In this document: piece by piece, positions 27,007-40,200 of the stretch | How the letters are laid out: each line of letters opens with the position of its first letter | How positions within the stretch are numbered: the stretch's first letter is position 1 | Source: Albula goreensis | Lineage: Eukaryota; Chordata; Actinopteri; Albuliformes; Albulidae | DNA length: 64,000 nt | Direction of reading: 5' to 3' | Assembly (NCBI GenBank): GCA_022829145.1 | Contig: CM040741.1 | Coordinates: 62,061,047-62,125,046 of the forward strand | Program-made: the position numbers and the translations under genes | Notes under the pieces: generated by a model | What the model was told of the DNA's origin: nothing | What the model saw: only the letters and a program-made list of their open reading frames with translations | Databases searched by the model: none

Positions 27007-28404
27007 TCTGAGCCCACGCTTGCACACAGATGATAACTGTGTGCAAAATGGCCGCCCTGGGCTTTTGAGCTCAGAGCCTCTTTCCTAAAGCCCAAAGTGA
27101 GAGCCGTTTTCCCAGCAGATTCCTACCCCCATCCAGCACACAGCTGGGGCCCACATGTCACAGCTACAGTTCAGGAGATTGAAAGCCTGTCCAAGCAACT
27201 AAGACAAATCCACTGTATTAACATTATACAACACAGCACTTAACCCCACTTAATGACTTAGTGCATTACCTGCTAATCAGTTTCTGCCTGTACTTGTTAA
27301 TGCATCACCTCCACTCACTAAGCACATGGAGGCCACTCAATTCAGTCTTGCAAAAAGACACACAAATTGAAGAATTTGAATGCAAGCCACATCCTATAAC
27401 CTTTTTATGTACTGTGTATAATTAAATTATTTAATGGCAAAAGATGCCTCATGTGTATTTCCAGGTGACACTGTTTAACATTCTAAACTGGTTGGAGAAA
27501 AAAAGCAAAACAATTTGAATTTTTTTTTTTGATGTTTTTTTTTTAACTCACTAACTAAATCTGAGGCTCCTGTTCACTCTTTCCCATTTTTAAACATCCT
27601 TGTTTATTCTGAAAGAGAGTAAAGTGTTTCATATATGGCCTGCAGCATGTGTTCTGCCAGCCACCGCTTCTTTCCATTCTGCAGTCCACCACCAGAGCAG
27701 CGTAGTCACTGCGCTACAGGATTGCACATCTCCCACAGGCAGACAGCAGGCAGCTAAATAACCAGAGGAAGCGCTTTCGCATAAAAAGCCAGGAAACTCC
27801 ATGTTGACTGAAAAATCTCCCTCCTTAAGTGACTCTCTGGCCAATCATGTGTCATCATGCAGGACTGTCAGTGTGACAGTGGGGTAAATCACTTCAACAA
27901 ATAGCAGTCCTGAAGCTGACCGCTAACGATGACAGAGTGATGTGGGACAAGATCTGTAATGGGTAGAGCTACAATGCCCTGTCATTCACCAACACTTTCA
28001 CAGCAAAACAACGATTGGTTTAACTCAGGAACTGATAGCATATGGCGTTACGAAACAGCATCAACCCATTTCTCCTGAACATGCATCCAACAGTAATCAA
28101 ACCTTAATCATTAATGCCTAATGATATCTAAAATCTATATATAACATCTCAAATGGACTTATTCAGGGAATGGGTCTTCCATTTTCACCGTAAAGACAGG
28201 AAGCTGCCTTAAGTAATGCGAAGGAACATATTAAGGACATCAGAGAAAAGCATTGCCACTCAATCATACAGGAAAATACTTTTATTAGCCATTTAAATCA
28301 TGCCATTTCAGCTAAATTCAGTCTGATGAGGATGGAGTATGCTGAGGTAACTGGAATAGCATGGATTTAAATGGACCTTTAAATTTATTATGAACATATA
28401 TACA

Positions 28405-28470
28405 TTTTTCCATGCCCATAGTGGTATATATGGGTAGTGTGTTAAAAATGTAAGCTGTGCAATAATGTCA
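28405..28470 (+). mobile_element. Possible SINE 3' fragment
   Basis: The stretch gttaaaaatgtaagctgtgc matches the pre-tail part of the SINE at 33212-33425 (ttttaaaaatgtaagctgtg). It is short, so chance similarity is possible. Confidence 0.35.
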
Positions 28471-31002
28471 ACATCATGAGACTTAATGGCGAAAGCAGAA
28501 ATTCTCTCTCCATTTCCATAACATAAAAAACGATACAGAGAAAGAGGAAGGAGAGGCAACTGTCAGATCCTGGGAAAAAGGAGACAAATCAAATTAATTA
28601 TGCTGACTTTCAGGAGGAAAAAGGACATGTATAGAGACAAAGAGAACAAAGAAGCAAGGTCATGTACCGATGAGGGTGAGAGCAAAACGCAGCAATAAGA
28701 AGGTCACTTCAAAGTTGAGATTGGGTCTGAAGATTTGCTTCTGTTGTATGCCTTATGGGAATCTGATATATTTAGGACTAACACGGGTGGATTTAAAAAC
28801 TGAGCATGTGCTGGTTTGTAATCCAACATTTGCAGCATGCAGAAACATTGACTTTACTGACGGTTAAATGCAATTACAACACTGATTGCGAGTTGAAACT
28901 GGCTTTTAGTGAGGTATCAATTGTATTGACATTACAGGAGCCAATTATGTTTGATTAAAAGGCAGGTGCCCTACTGAGTATCAAGAATTAGAGCTCTGTG
29001 TTTCTCTTTTTTTAAAAGTGAACATTGCCATGGTTCTGTATATAAATTCTGAATGGTGAGTTTGTACTCTGAAACATAAGTAATATGGGTACTATGTGAC
29101 AAATGGTCAGAAAGACTGGGCAAAGACACCTTTACACAACAATTAGCTCCTGGACATGCAAATCATTACTTTTACATGGGTCCAAGATTGCTATCTCTGC
29201 CTTATGTAAGCTACCTGCATACAGACATACATCAATGCGATTCATTTTCCTCTGAGTGGCGGTCGCAGAGGGAATTGGCTCACCTCCAGGCATCAATTTG
29301 ATATGCAAATCATGGTTACGCTCCACCAACGAAGAGAATTAAGTTGAGACAGCAGGTGTGGCCTCGGGGCTGTGAAGATGGCCGTTTTGATGGAATGAAA
29401 GCAGACAGACTCGCATGTGCATACAGGTGTTCATCCTTTGCATAGCTGAATTTGCGCTCAGACATACTGTCGTCACACAGCTTTTACTGTCATTAGCTCT
29501 TGTTAGCGAAGCACAGGCTTTAGCCTTGTTTGATAATATTGTGCTTGTCTTCACTTATTGAATTAACTTTGGAATGTTACTCACAAGGCTCAATTGCATA
29601 TAAGTATAATTATTTTTTGCATAGTTTTGCATATGCAAATTACATTACTGAGCTACTTTTGATAATATCTCAGATACTCCATTTGTGAATTTCTGAGGAA
29701 TTCAATGCATTGATTTGTATTCATATAAAGGACTGGTAGGTGCCTGACCATTTTGTGTTGATGTTGTCATGGCCATTATGTGAAACATAAGACAAGGGGC
29801 TTCATGCCAGATTTTGATCATACAAAAGCACACAACTTTAATGCTTGTTTTATAAACTAAAACTCTCTTTGGACCACTCAGCATGTTAAGGCAAGGTAAA
29901 TATTAGTAAAAAAAAAATGATTAGGTATGCAACAAATTCCACAAAACAAACATTAAGCTAAGAATAGAGATTCCCAGGACTGATGTAATGACAAATGTAG
30001 TTCAAAAGCTCCTGGACAGAGTCCTGGAATGAATACAATAACACACATTTCATAGAAATTCTGGGCAAAGCCACCCTATGTCTGTGAAACTTTCTAAATT
30101 TACAGCAATCTAGGACAACGACCTCAATCGCTCCTAATCCCTTTTTTTGTTACAATGCCATGTAATACTTTGAATGACTGAACTTCCAAAGGATTGCCTG
30201 TGATTATTCTGCCCACAGGAAATGCATGGTCGCTTATGCAAGACCCACCAGCTGTATGATGTGTATGGAATCTGTTTCCCTACTAGCATTATGGTGCATT
30301 ATTTTCTAGCCATACATAACATAGTGTAAACACAGAACGAGCCTGTTACGCATGTACCTGTATTTTAATTAACAATAAACATGGAGACACAGACTGCTTA
30401 ACAAGTGGCCAATAGGAAATGATCTGTCATGAGTTGCAAACTGGCCAGAATCTTCCATATGGTGTCAATGACATTTGATTTGAACCAATCCTTGAGTGTG
30501 TGGTTGTTGTTGTTTTGTTTTTGTTTTTTTACTGTGGAGAGTACAACCTATTGATTGATCCAAATAAGTCAATTACTGCCAGCCAAGCAATCTGTATGTA
30601 GCAGAATAAGACTTACCATCTATTTACTGCTGAGCAGCGCTAGGCACGACAAAGATTAAGTGAGTAGTGATTGTCACTGAATTAGTATGATACATTGGCT
30701 AATGTTATTGAAGAAAAATGTCTGTAGCATTTTATTATCATGCAAATATACATCTATGGCCAACTGGAAAAACCATTGGTGTGCAATACATTTTGAAATA
30801 AAAACCATCGTTGCTTTTCTGAAATTAAAATTCGGAATAATCATTGATTTGGGCCTCAGGGTGAGCCATGCAGTAAAGGTCATTGTTCGTGGAGAGGCTT
30901 TGAGTGCTGTGACTCAGTGTGTGTGTCCCGACCAAATGATTCCTGGTGTAATATGAGCATAATGGTGACTTTGGTGGTGTATGATTGGTGATGTATCTGC
31001 AG

Positions 31003-31094
31003 TGTGAAAATAAGTGACAAGCTGAATCAGAGGGACTTTTGCGATCAGCTGTTCCTTCCTGACCCTGCGGTAGAGGGTCTCTGCAGAGGGACTG
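31003..31094 (+). CDS. Isolated exon-like segment, unknown
   Basis: The acceptor tatctgcag has a weak pyrimidine tract and the donor actg/gtaagt is perfect. One frame is open for all 92 bases (VKISDKLNQRDFCDQLFLPD and then PAVEGLCRGTG), while the other two contain an early stop. No partner exon is evident nearby. It may belong to a non-coding transcript or be fortuitous. Confidence 0.2.
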
Positions 31095-33211
31095 GTAAGT
31101 GTGGTTTGATTAGGAAAAGAAGATAAGGAGACAATACAAAATAATCAAAAAGAAAGTTTTAAAAGATCAGATCCCTATGCTAAATCTATCAGCAAACAGA
31201 CAATACACCCTCCAAGTAAATGGCCCATACACAGAAAATGTATTGGTATGTCAAAAAACAACTCCCATCTATGTTATTCTCTGAAAGCACAATTCTAGGT
31301 GACCGTAAACTAAAACAACTGACTACAGGCATAGCTCAGCTGCACCAGAGCTGTTGCCTGGAGACCTAACCACAGGCCTGCAATCCATTTGTTTTAATGT
31401 ACTATCCTGATAATGTGTGCCACTGTCGAATTCAAAAGCTTTGAAAACATATGCAATGTAAGTTCAATAAGGAGTACTTGGGCAGTCTGAGACTTTCAAA
31501 TTTAAGTCAACAGCTACAATCCTTATGAGAAAGCCTATGACTTTTTTAGTTCCAGCGCTGCCATTTTACACACGCAATAAGGTGTGCATGGTCAGATTGT
31601 ATGTATCGTATTTATATGTTCAAGTACAGTGTCAGTGGTGAGACTGTGTGTCTGAGCCGGGAGCTGCAGCCCCAGGTGCTTTATTATTGGCTATAGCAAG
31701 AGGTCCACAATGCTCAGTGGGGAAAACTAGCAGGTACCATAAGCCAGTTAAACTAATTAGTCTCTTTGCTCTGTAGGGACCTCTTCTGGCCTGCAGGTGA
31801 ATAACGAAGTCCTCACATGAATTGGACGAGTCACATGTTCTGCTGCTACCTTCTGAGTCTCTGAGTCTGGTGGGGGGAAGATCGTAGAAGGTTACAATAA
31901 AAAGGAAATAATTACAATAAAAAGGAATGATTAAAAGTCATAATTAAATTATTCTATATCACTCCTTCACACACTTCAAAATGACAGGCATTTAAAATTA
32001 TAACTAAGATTGAGGTGTGGAAATCTAAATGGTCAGATGAAAAGAGATCTGAAGACAACTCTTGCCTTACTGTAAGGTCAGCTACAAACATAATTTCACT
32101 GTTAAGCAGTCTAAAGAATTATGCTGTTGAGGGTTGTCCATTCTCATTCCTGACAGTAATTCCCTGAATCCAGAACTAGCTCTGGAGTTTTCAAGAATAA
32201 ACAGCATTCATATTTATGGAGTGAAGAACATTTGGATGTCACAGCCCACAAATGAAAAGTGTTTGCATACGCGACATTGTGGTGGGCCCTTTGAAGATCG
32301 GGGCCAGCATGTTAACAGGCCCCCTGAGAACTGTCCTGTTTTTGAGCTGTGCTGTTTTGTTTAATAAACCAAATCTGTGCAAAAGCATAATTGCAAAGAC
32401 ACATTCAGGTTGCCCTTAAATTAAACCCTGTAGCTGGAAAGTGTCTCGTAATGTGATGGTAAAAAAACTGAGCAAGTGCAGCGCTCACTATGTTTCACTG
32501 CAGCATCCAGATGCCAGGTCCTCATGATAGAAATGTAGTCCGATTGTCTATGCTGCACTATACTCAGACATTTTTTTTTAATTTCCTGGTTTGGATTGTC
32601 CCTAATGCCACGCTCAGTCCCACTCCTCTGTCATCAGACCTCTCAGGGGCCGGGGAATTGACGCCTGATCCTCTCTAAGCCTTGTTTTTTTTTTTAAATC
32701 CTGCTCAGACTCCTGGATAATGCCTGGTGCAGCCCAACACTGGGGACCGAGTTGCACCGCTGATCCTAGACCATACAGTAGCACCATGTCTGAAAGGGGA
32801 TTTTTCTCATGCTTCCCTCTGCCATTCGCTAGAATTTTCTATCGCATTAGCGGTTTTCCGGCCACTTTCTACTGCTCTATTGAGAACAAATCAGTTTAGC
32901 TGTAAAGGCAAAGTAGAGTATAATGATGCAATCATTTTTTATTTTTTTATACACTAATTGATTATTGAATGAATAAAGGTTAATGTTTAGGAACTGGAAT
33001 GAACCTCTAGAAACAGAAATTCTTTGTGTTTGTGTGTGTGTCTGAATTTGTGTACAGGCATCTCCTGCAACACAACTTATATAACTACCATCTGATATTA
33101 GAGGAGAGTTGTGAATTTTTGAATGATCTAAAATGCAATAAAAATACTACATAAAGAAAACACAAATTGATCATAGTTTACATTTGCATGTAATATTGCA
33201 CTGTAATATTA

Positions 33212-33425
33212 AGTCATCTTGGTGATAGTGTTGACTAATGGTTAATGAGTAGGGCATGTACGAGTTGCAGGTTCAATTTCCATCAAGGGTACTTGAGCAA
33301 GGTACTTTACGTGCATCGGCTCTTTGAAATTTCCAGCTTTTTGAATGGATTGTATGTTTTAAAAATGTAAGCTGTGTAAGAATCTTTGGGAAATAGCATG
33401 AACTAGATGCCCAAGTGCAAATGTT
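33212..33425 (+). mobile_element. Fish SINE, nearly full length but decayed
   Basis: Runs in order: gttaatgagtagggcatgta, a B-box-like caggttcaatttcc, gtacttgagcaaggtacttt, a ttccagctttttgaatgga segment, aaaatgtaagctgtgtaag and a tail resembling the common fish SINE end (gctctggataagagcgtctg), here mutated. Its A/B-box-like head implies origin from a tRNA, and the shared tail implies LINE-driven copying. Old and inactive. Confidence 0.7.
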
Positions 33426-34021
33426 CTGCAAGGTTAGACTAAATTGCCCACAGAACCACAAAGAAAGCTACACCATTGAGCAAACTGCCCATTTGCTACA
33501 CACATAAAACCACGTTATGAGCATTTTGCCATCTCATCATCTCAGATTTATTTGTTAAGGGAAAGAAGAGAGAATTGATTTAGGTTGCCTTTAATTAAGC
33601 ATGTCTATATCAATTGCCTGGATAATATCAGAGAACAGCACATTTCTTTTACTGGACCGTAAGTTGGTGTTTCACCTCTGTTAATTCTAATGCTATGGCA
33701 CAGTTCAACCAGTCAGCTGGTATGATGGTTTACTTTGACCTACTCATTTATACTATACTGTAGCTATAAACACAGATGAGCCAAACTGAAGGGAATGCAA
33801 TAATTGAAGTGAAAGCAAGACTCACTTGTACAGGAAGAAATCATTTATAATTTATGTCATATTCTTTTCTGATTAGTATTAATAATTAATATTAATCAAT
33901 GTTCAGATTAATTTAAATATATTGTAATATTCTAATATTTAATTGTACCATCTACCATCACAATTGATCTTTTGAAACAGGCCATTAATATTTTTGTGAA
34001 ATTTGAAGCATAAACACAAGG

Positions 34022-34215
34022 GCTGGGATTCAGTTAACATTTGTCCTTAACTTTGGCTCACAATTAAATGTAGGTGTTTATGTTATCTTCACTGACACAG
34101 TTTGGCGAGTTCAGAAATCATGAAAATTAACGCGGCAAACTATTCTTGTTGAGTAAAAGCATAACACTCATTCAATTGTAAGCAAAAGTTAAGGAGAAAT
34201 GCCTATTGAATCCAA
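34022..34215. mobile_element. MITE, copy 1 of a two-copy family (about 195 bp)
   Basis: The left end reads gggattcagttaacatttgt followed by ccttaac. The right end is gttaaggagaaatgcctatt followed by gaatcc, an imperfect inverted repeat of roughly 30 bases. The interior aligns along its length with the copy at 44913-45078. No coding capacity. Superfamily not recognised. Confidence 0.7.
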
Positions 34216-37200
34216 GTCATAGACTTTCTGATGAAAAAAAATGTCCTTTAACTACAAAACTGTCCGAGGCAAGAGTAAATAGAGTGACCCTGAATTGCTT
34301 ATCTTTACATAGAAAGAAACCATCTACCTGGGTTACAACCTAAAGTGTATATAAAAGCAATGAGACAACTATCCATCCTTATATTAGCATTAAATTGTCT
34401 AACAAATCTGCAGGCACCATAAAGCTTGCAAATTGCCATGGCCAAAAAAAAAATCAATGCATGTTTTACAGACACTCACACAGAGGTCGAGCGTCTGGTG
34501 TCAAGACTAAAGTCCAATAGACCTATGAAGACCTCTGCTTCTGAGGGCGCACACATTTTCATGCCTACCTCTGAATGTTTGCCCTGGAGCCTTATGTGGA
34601 AGTGGCCACTCCATGCTCACGATATCTCTCTCTATTTCACATGGAAAAAAGCATGAAAAACAGGACAGAGTCTCAGCTGAAATGGGTCTTCAAAATTCAC
34701 ATTGAATTTTCAAGTGAAGTGTGGTGTGACTGGGTGGGAAGGTAGAGGAGAGGTTAAGATCACCCAGGCACAAAAGGGCCAGCTTTACAAATACATAATC
34801 ATAATTGGCAGAGATCCCACTGATAAATCTTAAAAAGCAAACTCTTTTCCCTTTTTTTGTGTCACCAGGGTTGGTGGCACTGGACTTTTGAACTTTGGTC
34901 TCTTCTACCAGGTTCAAAATATCCTGGTGGTGTACATTAGCCACAGAAGAGATTAGTAACACAAAATGTGATTATTCCAAAATACTGTTTTCAAACACTG
35001 TCCATGCTGCACAGAGTTGTTCAACCGTCTACCCTTATTTACTTGTTCAGTAATCCCCAAAGTGCATATTAAGCAAATTTAGCTGTAGCAGAGGCTTACT
35101 AGGGTTGAGGTTCAAAAGATACAGTCTGAGCTACTTACAATGCTGGAGCTTGGGCAGTACATAGGTCAGACTAATGTGTGCATTTATTCCAGAATCAGCT
35201 TTTTCATATACAGTATTTATATTATCCATAAATGTATTTTGTATAAAGCAAGCCACATGATTTATATACAAATGAAAATCTGCTAAGTAGGACATGGTGA
35301 GGTCAAGGGTTTATCAAACTTTGAAAATATGCTGATAAATTATTATGAAACAGCATGTCAACAAATAAAGTGGGTGGTGAAAAGGTTTGTTTTATTTGTT
35401 TATTCATCCTCCTGGAGTTGCAAGCAATTTTAGTTGTCTGTATTTTTTGTTGGTCCGAACAAGCATTTTAATAACAGATGCTGTGCTCTGCCCTAATAAG
35501 CCAAGAATATTAAATATTATGTCATTCAACAGCTTCATCATCTATCCGGCTGTGTAAAACTGGAGATTTTGTTTTCATATAATCTCCTTTACCATCATCC
35601 TGAGTGAGATTATATAGAGAATAGCAAACTCATGTGTGAATATCAAGTCAAGACTTGTCAAAACAGCTGTATAATTAAGAAGAGGTGAATTTCCCAATAG
35701 TCTTGTAACATAGCATGTTTCCTAACTCCATGCAGAACTTTCTCACTGTGGACAACCTGAAATCCCACGTTAGCTACGCTGCTCAATGTTTTCTTTGTAA
35801 TTCACAGAGTGATCTGGATTACTCGTTAGATTAACCAGTCAAATCCAACATAAACATGAGAATCCGCACATGCAAATAGACTCTATCTCTGTTTCTCTCT
35901 CCCTTTCTCTCGCTCTCTCTCTCACGTACACGCACACATAGACACCTTGTTCCCGAAGTAGGGCCTATAAAACCAAGCATCCATAGCTGCAGCTTTCCTT
36001 TCCATTAACTAATACAACTGATTCATGTTCATAGTCAGGCTAACTTGCTAATTTAATTAAACAAATAAAGACTTTAAATTATATAAATAATTTAATGTAA
36101 TACTTAAAGTTTTCATTATTAAATATAAACCATAGTGAAGCTGTCAGAATTAAATATCAATTTATAATCCTTCCTTGGATTTAGCAAGGTGGTTAAAAGT
36201 GCTAAAGAGTGTTAGAAACTTGTGTGTACAGTATCATCATAAAAACTATGATAATTCTTGCATTTCCTCTATAGTTGTGCATGTGTTTCCTTGCCAGAAA
36301 ATGCATCCCAGATCATATTATCAGAACAATGGTGACAAATATTATATGAGAAAGGCGTATGCAAGTGCAGGCCTTTGTTCAGGCCCACACTAAAATGCCT
36401 GATTCAACAATTAAAGACATGTATTGATTTTTGGCATATTTCAGTTTTCATTTAGATTTTTTGTATTTCCTTCATGTTCATACAGGTCAAAAATAGAATC
36501 TTAAATAGTGAACAAAACAAAATAAATAACCAAATTGCTAAGTGCATGTTTCCAAAGTTGTTTTCAAGGTTGCACAACCTTGGTATTTCGTTCCCAAGGC
36601 AGCCCTTACCAATTTAAGCGTGCCGCTTTTTTAAATCATCTTTATAAATTTCGACGAGTCAATATTCCCCCAGATACGTTCTCTACACATCGAGTGTTTT
36701 CCTAACTGATGACATCTCCATGTGTATTTACAGTGCAGGGTCTGCTGGGGGTCGGTGTTTGAGCTTCCCATCCTTTTGGGTGTTTACACAAACGCTTTCG
36801 CTAGTTCATTGACTCCTTGGTATGCACAGTGCCATGTACACTGTGCGGATGTAGCTGTTGCAAGTGCAGATGTAAGAGCAGTTGCTTTTCAGATAGCACA
36901 TATAACATGTCACTTGCCCAATACACATCAGTCACGATCACCCAAACGCTCATTTTGGGTTTTAAACAGAAAGAGAAGAATGTGAGGTTACTGACATGAT
37001 GCCTTCCACAAGTAGGTCCTGTGTTCTGTGTTTTTGAATTCCAAAAAAAGGGCAGTTTGAACATTGATATTGTTGAATCATGGATATTTGTTTTCTCCTC
37101 TCTCAGCCAGTGACCTCTTTCAGAGTCGCTGCTGGCTCGACTGTGATTTCCCTAACCAAGCCTCCTCCTCGTCTGGCTGCAGAGTCAGAACAGTCTGTTC

Positions 37201-40200
37201 CATAGAGTGTCCAAGACGTGTGGTATACCTTCCATCTCTTATGACTAGGTCCGTGTTAAGGGTTTCTCTGTGACTGGATTTTCTTACTCCCTTCTCTTCA
37301 ACTCTGCATTTCCACAGCTTAATCCCCTACTTTGAAAGCTCTTTGAAATTCATGTAATTTTCTTCTCTTAAAATTCTCTTCCTGACTGAAGCACTTTACT
37401 TACGCAGGTGCATTTATCATTAAATGAACCACTATTATTTCAAACAGGCATATGCAATTCAACTAATGAATACAGAATACATTTTTTTTTGCACCTGAAC
37501 TACTGCCCTAGTAATTGCCATGCTAATTTGAAATGTGTTTTGCATTGTCAGTGTATCTCAGAAATGATAATTCCTAGTTAAAGGTGTGTTAGGGATTTTA
37601 AAATGTGAAAACATTTTTCAGTACTCATGTAACTGTCTGAAAGAATTATCTTTCATGACACCACAGATAGGCAAAGCTACCATATGCTAGCCGGACCTGA
37701 CTGAGATTAACCAATTGTTGATTTTGGAGGTAGAGGGCTAAACTTTTCGATTGGTCCAGTGACTGACAGCTCATTGTAGGCCCACCCTTTACGAGGATCA
37801 TAAAAAACTAATTCCACCATGGACAGTGCAAGGCAGCCAGTGAATATTCGGAGGGGATCCTCTGTAAGTCAATAAAAGGTGCTTATCATAATTGCAGGCT
37901 GGCCCAGACACAGCCTATATACTCTGGCCCTACAGATGATGTGAATCCGCAATGTCTGGGCTAAGCCAAGTAATCCTTTAGGATCCCATTTATAGAAAAT
38001 TAATTTGGTTATGGTTACAGTCATAAAGCTTCCTCATCATCTCAGACATATTCCTCAGCACAAGTAACAGCCTTTCATCACATCAAAACACAACAATATT
38101 ATAGAATATAATACTTAAAGAACAGGCCTACAGGATTTCCATTTATTATCTCAGTTAAAGTAATAAATAATGTGTTTGTTGAAAAATAAGATGTGCCTAA
38201 GAGTAAGACGTATTGAAAATACTCATTGTAAAACCTCACAGCTATAGCTAGTCCCCGTATATATATATAATCCCCGTATAGCTGCAAGAGTCTGCCACTC
38301 CCCCGTCAGCTGGCGTGGGAATAGCATGGTGTTGCTACAAGGGCAGAACCCTCAGCGGACGCTGTGTGCCATAAACTCAGAGCCATGCAGCGACCTACAG
38401 CCTGGCCTCCTGGCAGGGGCTGGGTGGGCTTTGTTAGGGTTGACCATGGGTCACTGATGTCATAGCTCCTCACAGCAGCACAGCAGGTAGCCATAAGCTA
38501 CCAGTTCTCATCAGTGAGATACAACATTATCAAAACTGTTTAATCTTTGATTAATTCCTGGAAGGTCCCGGTTAAAACAACGAGTACTATGTTATATAAA
38601 ATCATAAATTGTTAAAGAGCTTAGAAGACCGCTTCAAGGCTTCATACAAATGTCATTTTTGAAGCTAAATGCAATTTGATCATTTTCATTTCAGCATTGA
38701 TGCAAATGTGATGGAGACCATCCTTATTGCACAGATTAGAAGACAGCCAGAACATTATTAAAATAATTTTACTGTGTGAGTTCCTCAGTAATGTAAATCA
38801 CCTCATTTATTCTGCATCTGCATTTCAGTCTTAACTATCATTCTGGATTCATATTCCTTTATGATAGACTTTTTTTTTATCAACAAATTCACCCAAAGTA
38901 GCAATCGGTCTCTTTGTGTGATTTCACCACATTGGCCTTTCCAGACAGATGGCTGTAATATGTAACTATAGAGTTCAGCAACGTAAGTCTTAATATTCAG
39001 GGAATTTGTAAAAGTGGATGTGTTTTTTTTTTAAATGTGTTAAAAATCAGTTTACTGCTTTTGTATAATGTCTGCTAATTGGCTGTAAAATGGTGGCTCG
39101 TTTGAGTAAACAGCAGTAATGGTACCAATGTCATTAGCGAGAGACAAAGGCTTGAAGGTCAATTTAAAATTCCATATAAGCCTGTGGAAGGGAAAATCCC
39201 CCTTTAGGGTAAGCCCCAGTGTCAACTAGGCCATTCTGCTTTATCCCAGACATTACATTGTCATAATTTACATGCATACATTTAAGATGTAAGTAAGGAA
39301 AAGCTCTATACCACTTGATTGGTACTGTGTTCAAGGTTAAGAGTTCAAAAATGAGGGACTCTCCAAACCTACAGAGTCTCCAAACCTTAAAGAAAGGGAT
39401 ATTTTATGCGCTCAAGGCTATATGCCAGGTCATTGCCATTTCCTGACAGTGCTTGGCTTATGGTTACTTATCCATTGTTGTTTTTTCCCTATAAGTATTT
39501 TGATTTGGTAATCTGCACTTTTAAGGGAATGCTAACATGGGCAAGCAAAGCTGTGCCCACAGCTTTCAGCCAGATAATTGAACTACAGTTTCATTGAATT
39601 TCCCTTTCTTCCCAGGAAGGAACAGGTCAGTTCTAGGTCACTGTATGGGATCCAAGGCTAAAACAAACAAACTTTATTATTGTTATGCTTGGCCCCTGCA
39701 GCCAAACTCCTAGAAAAGTATATATGCAGCTGTTCTTGTGACAGTTTTGAAGAGCTTGGCCAGGATGAAGATTTGTAATCCATTCTGCCATTCCCACACG
39801 GGCATGGGTCCTGGCTCATACGCCTTTCCCTCTGCCAGCTGTGGACAGGATAGGCGTGGCTGCAGCAGCACCTGGCTGAGGAGGGAGAAAGTTTCCGCTG
39901 CAGGCCGGATTAATTCAGCGCCACATTAAAGCTTCTGTTCCTTCCCAGCCCTGCGCTGTTACGGAGCCAGGAGGGGCTACATCAACGGCTACTTAAAAGG
40001 AACTTGTGGGTTTATGAGTAAATACAGAATACTGAATGCATAGTTTTGACAGTGGGTGTTGGGATATGGTTGTGTGGGTTTTTTTATATGTGAGAAGAAC
40101 AAAGACAGTATACATGAACTTATCATCCCTCTTATTATCTTGCAGCATAGCGTGAAGCTGTTTTCTCTATTCTCCAAAGCAGGCTTATGGGTGTGTTCAC

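Larger units (their letters stand above)
27007..34021. other. Gene desert, segment 3
   Basis: Apart from the SINE remnants (28405, 33212) and the lone exon-like segment at 31003-31094, nothing was recognised. There is a perfect palindrome TTTGCATATGCAAA at 29626-29639, and a 16-base direct duplication (ttacaataaaaaggaa) near 31892-31927. Confidence 0.6.
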
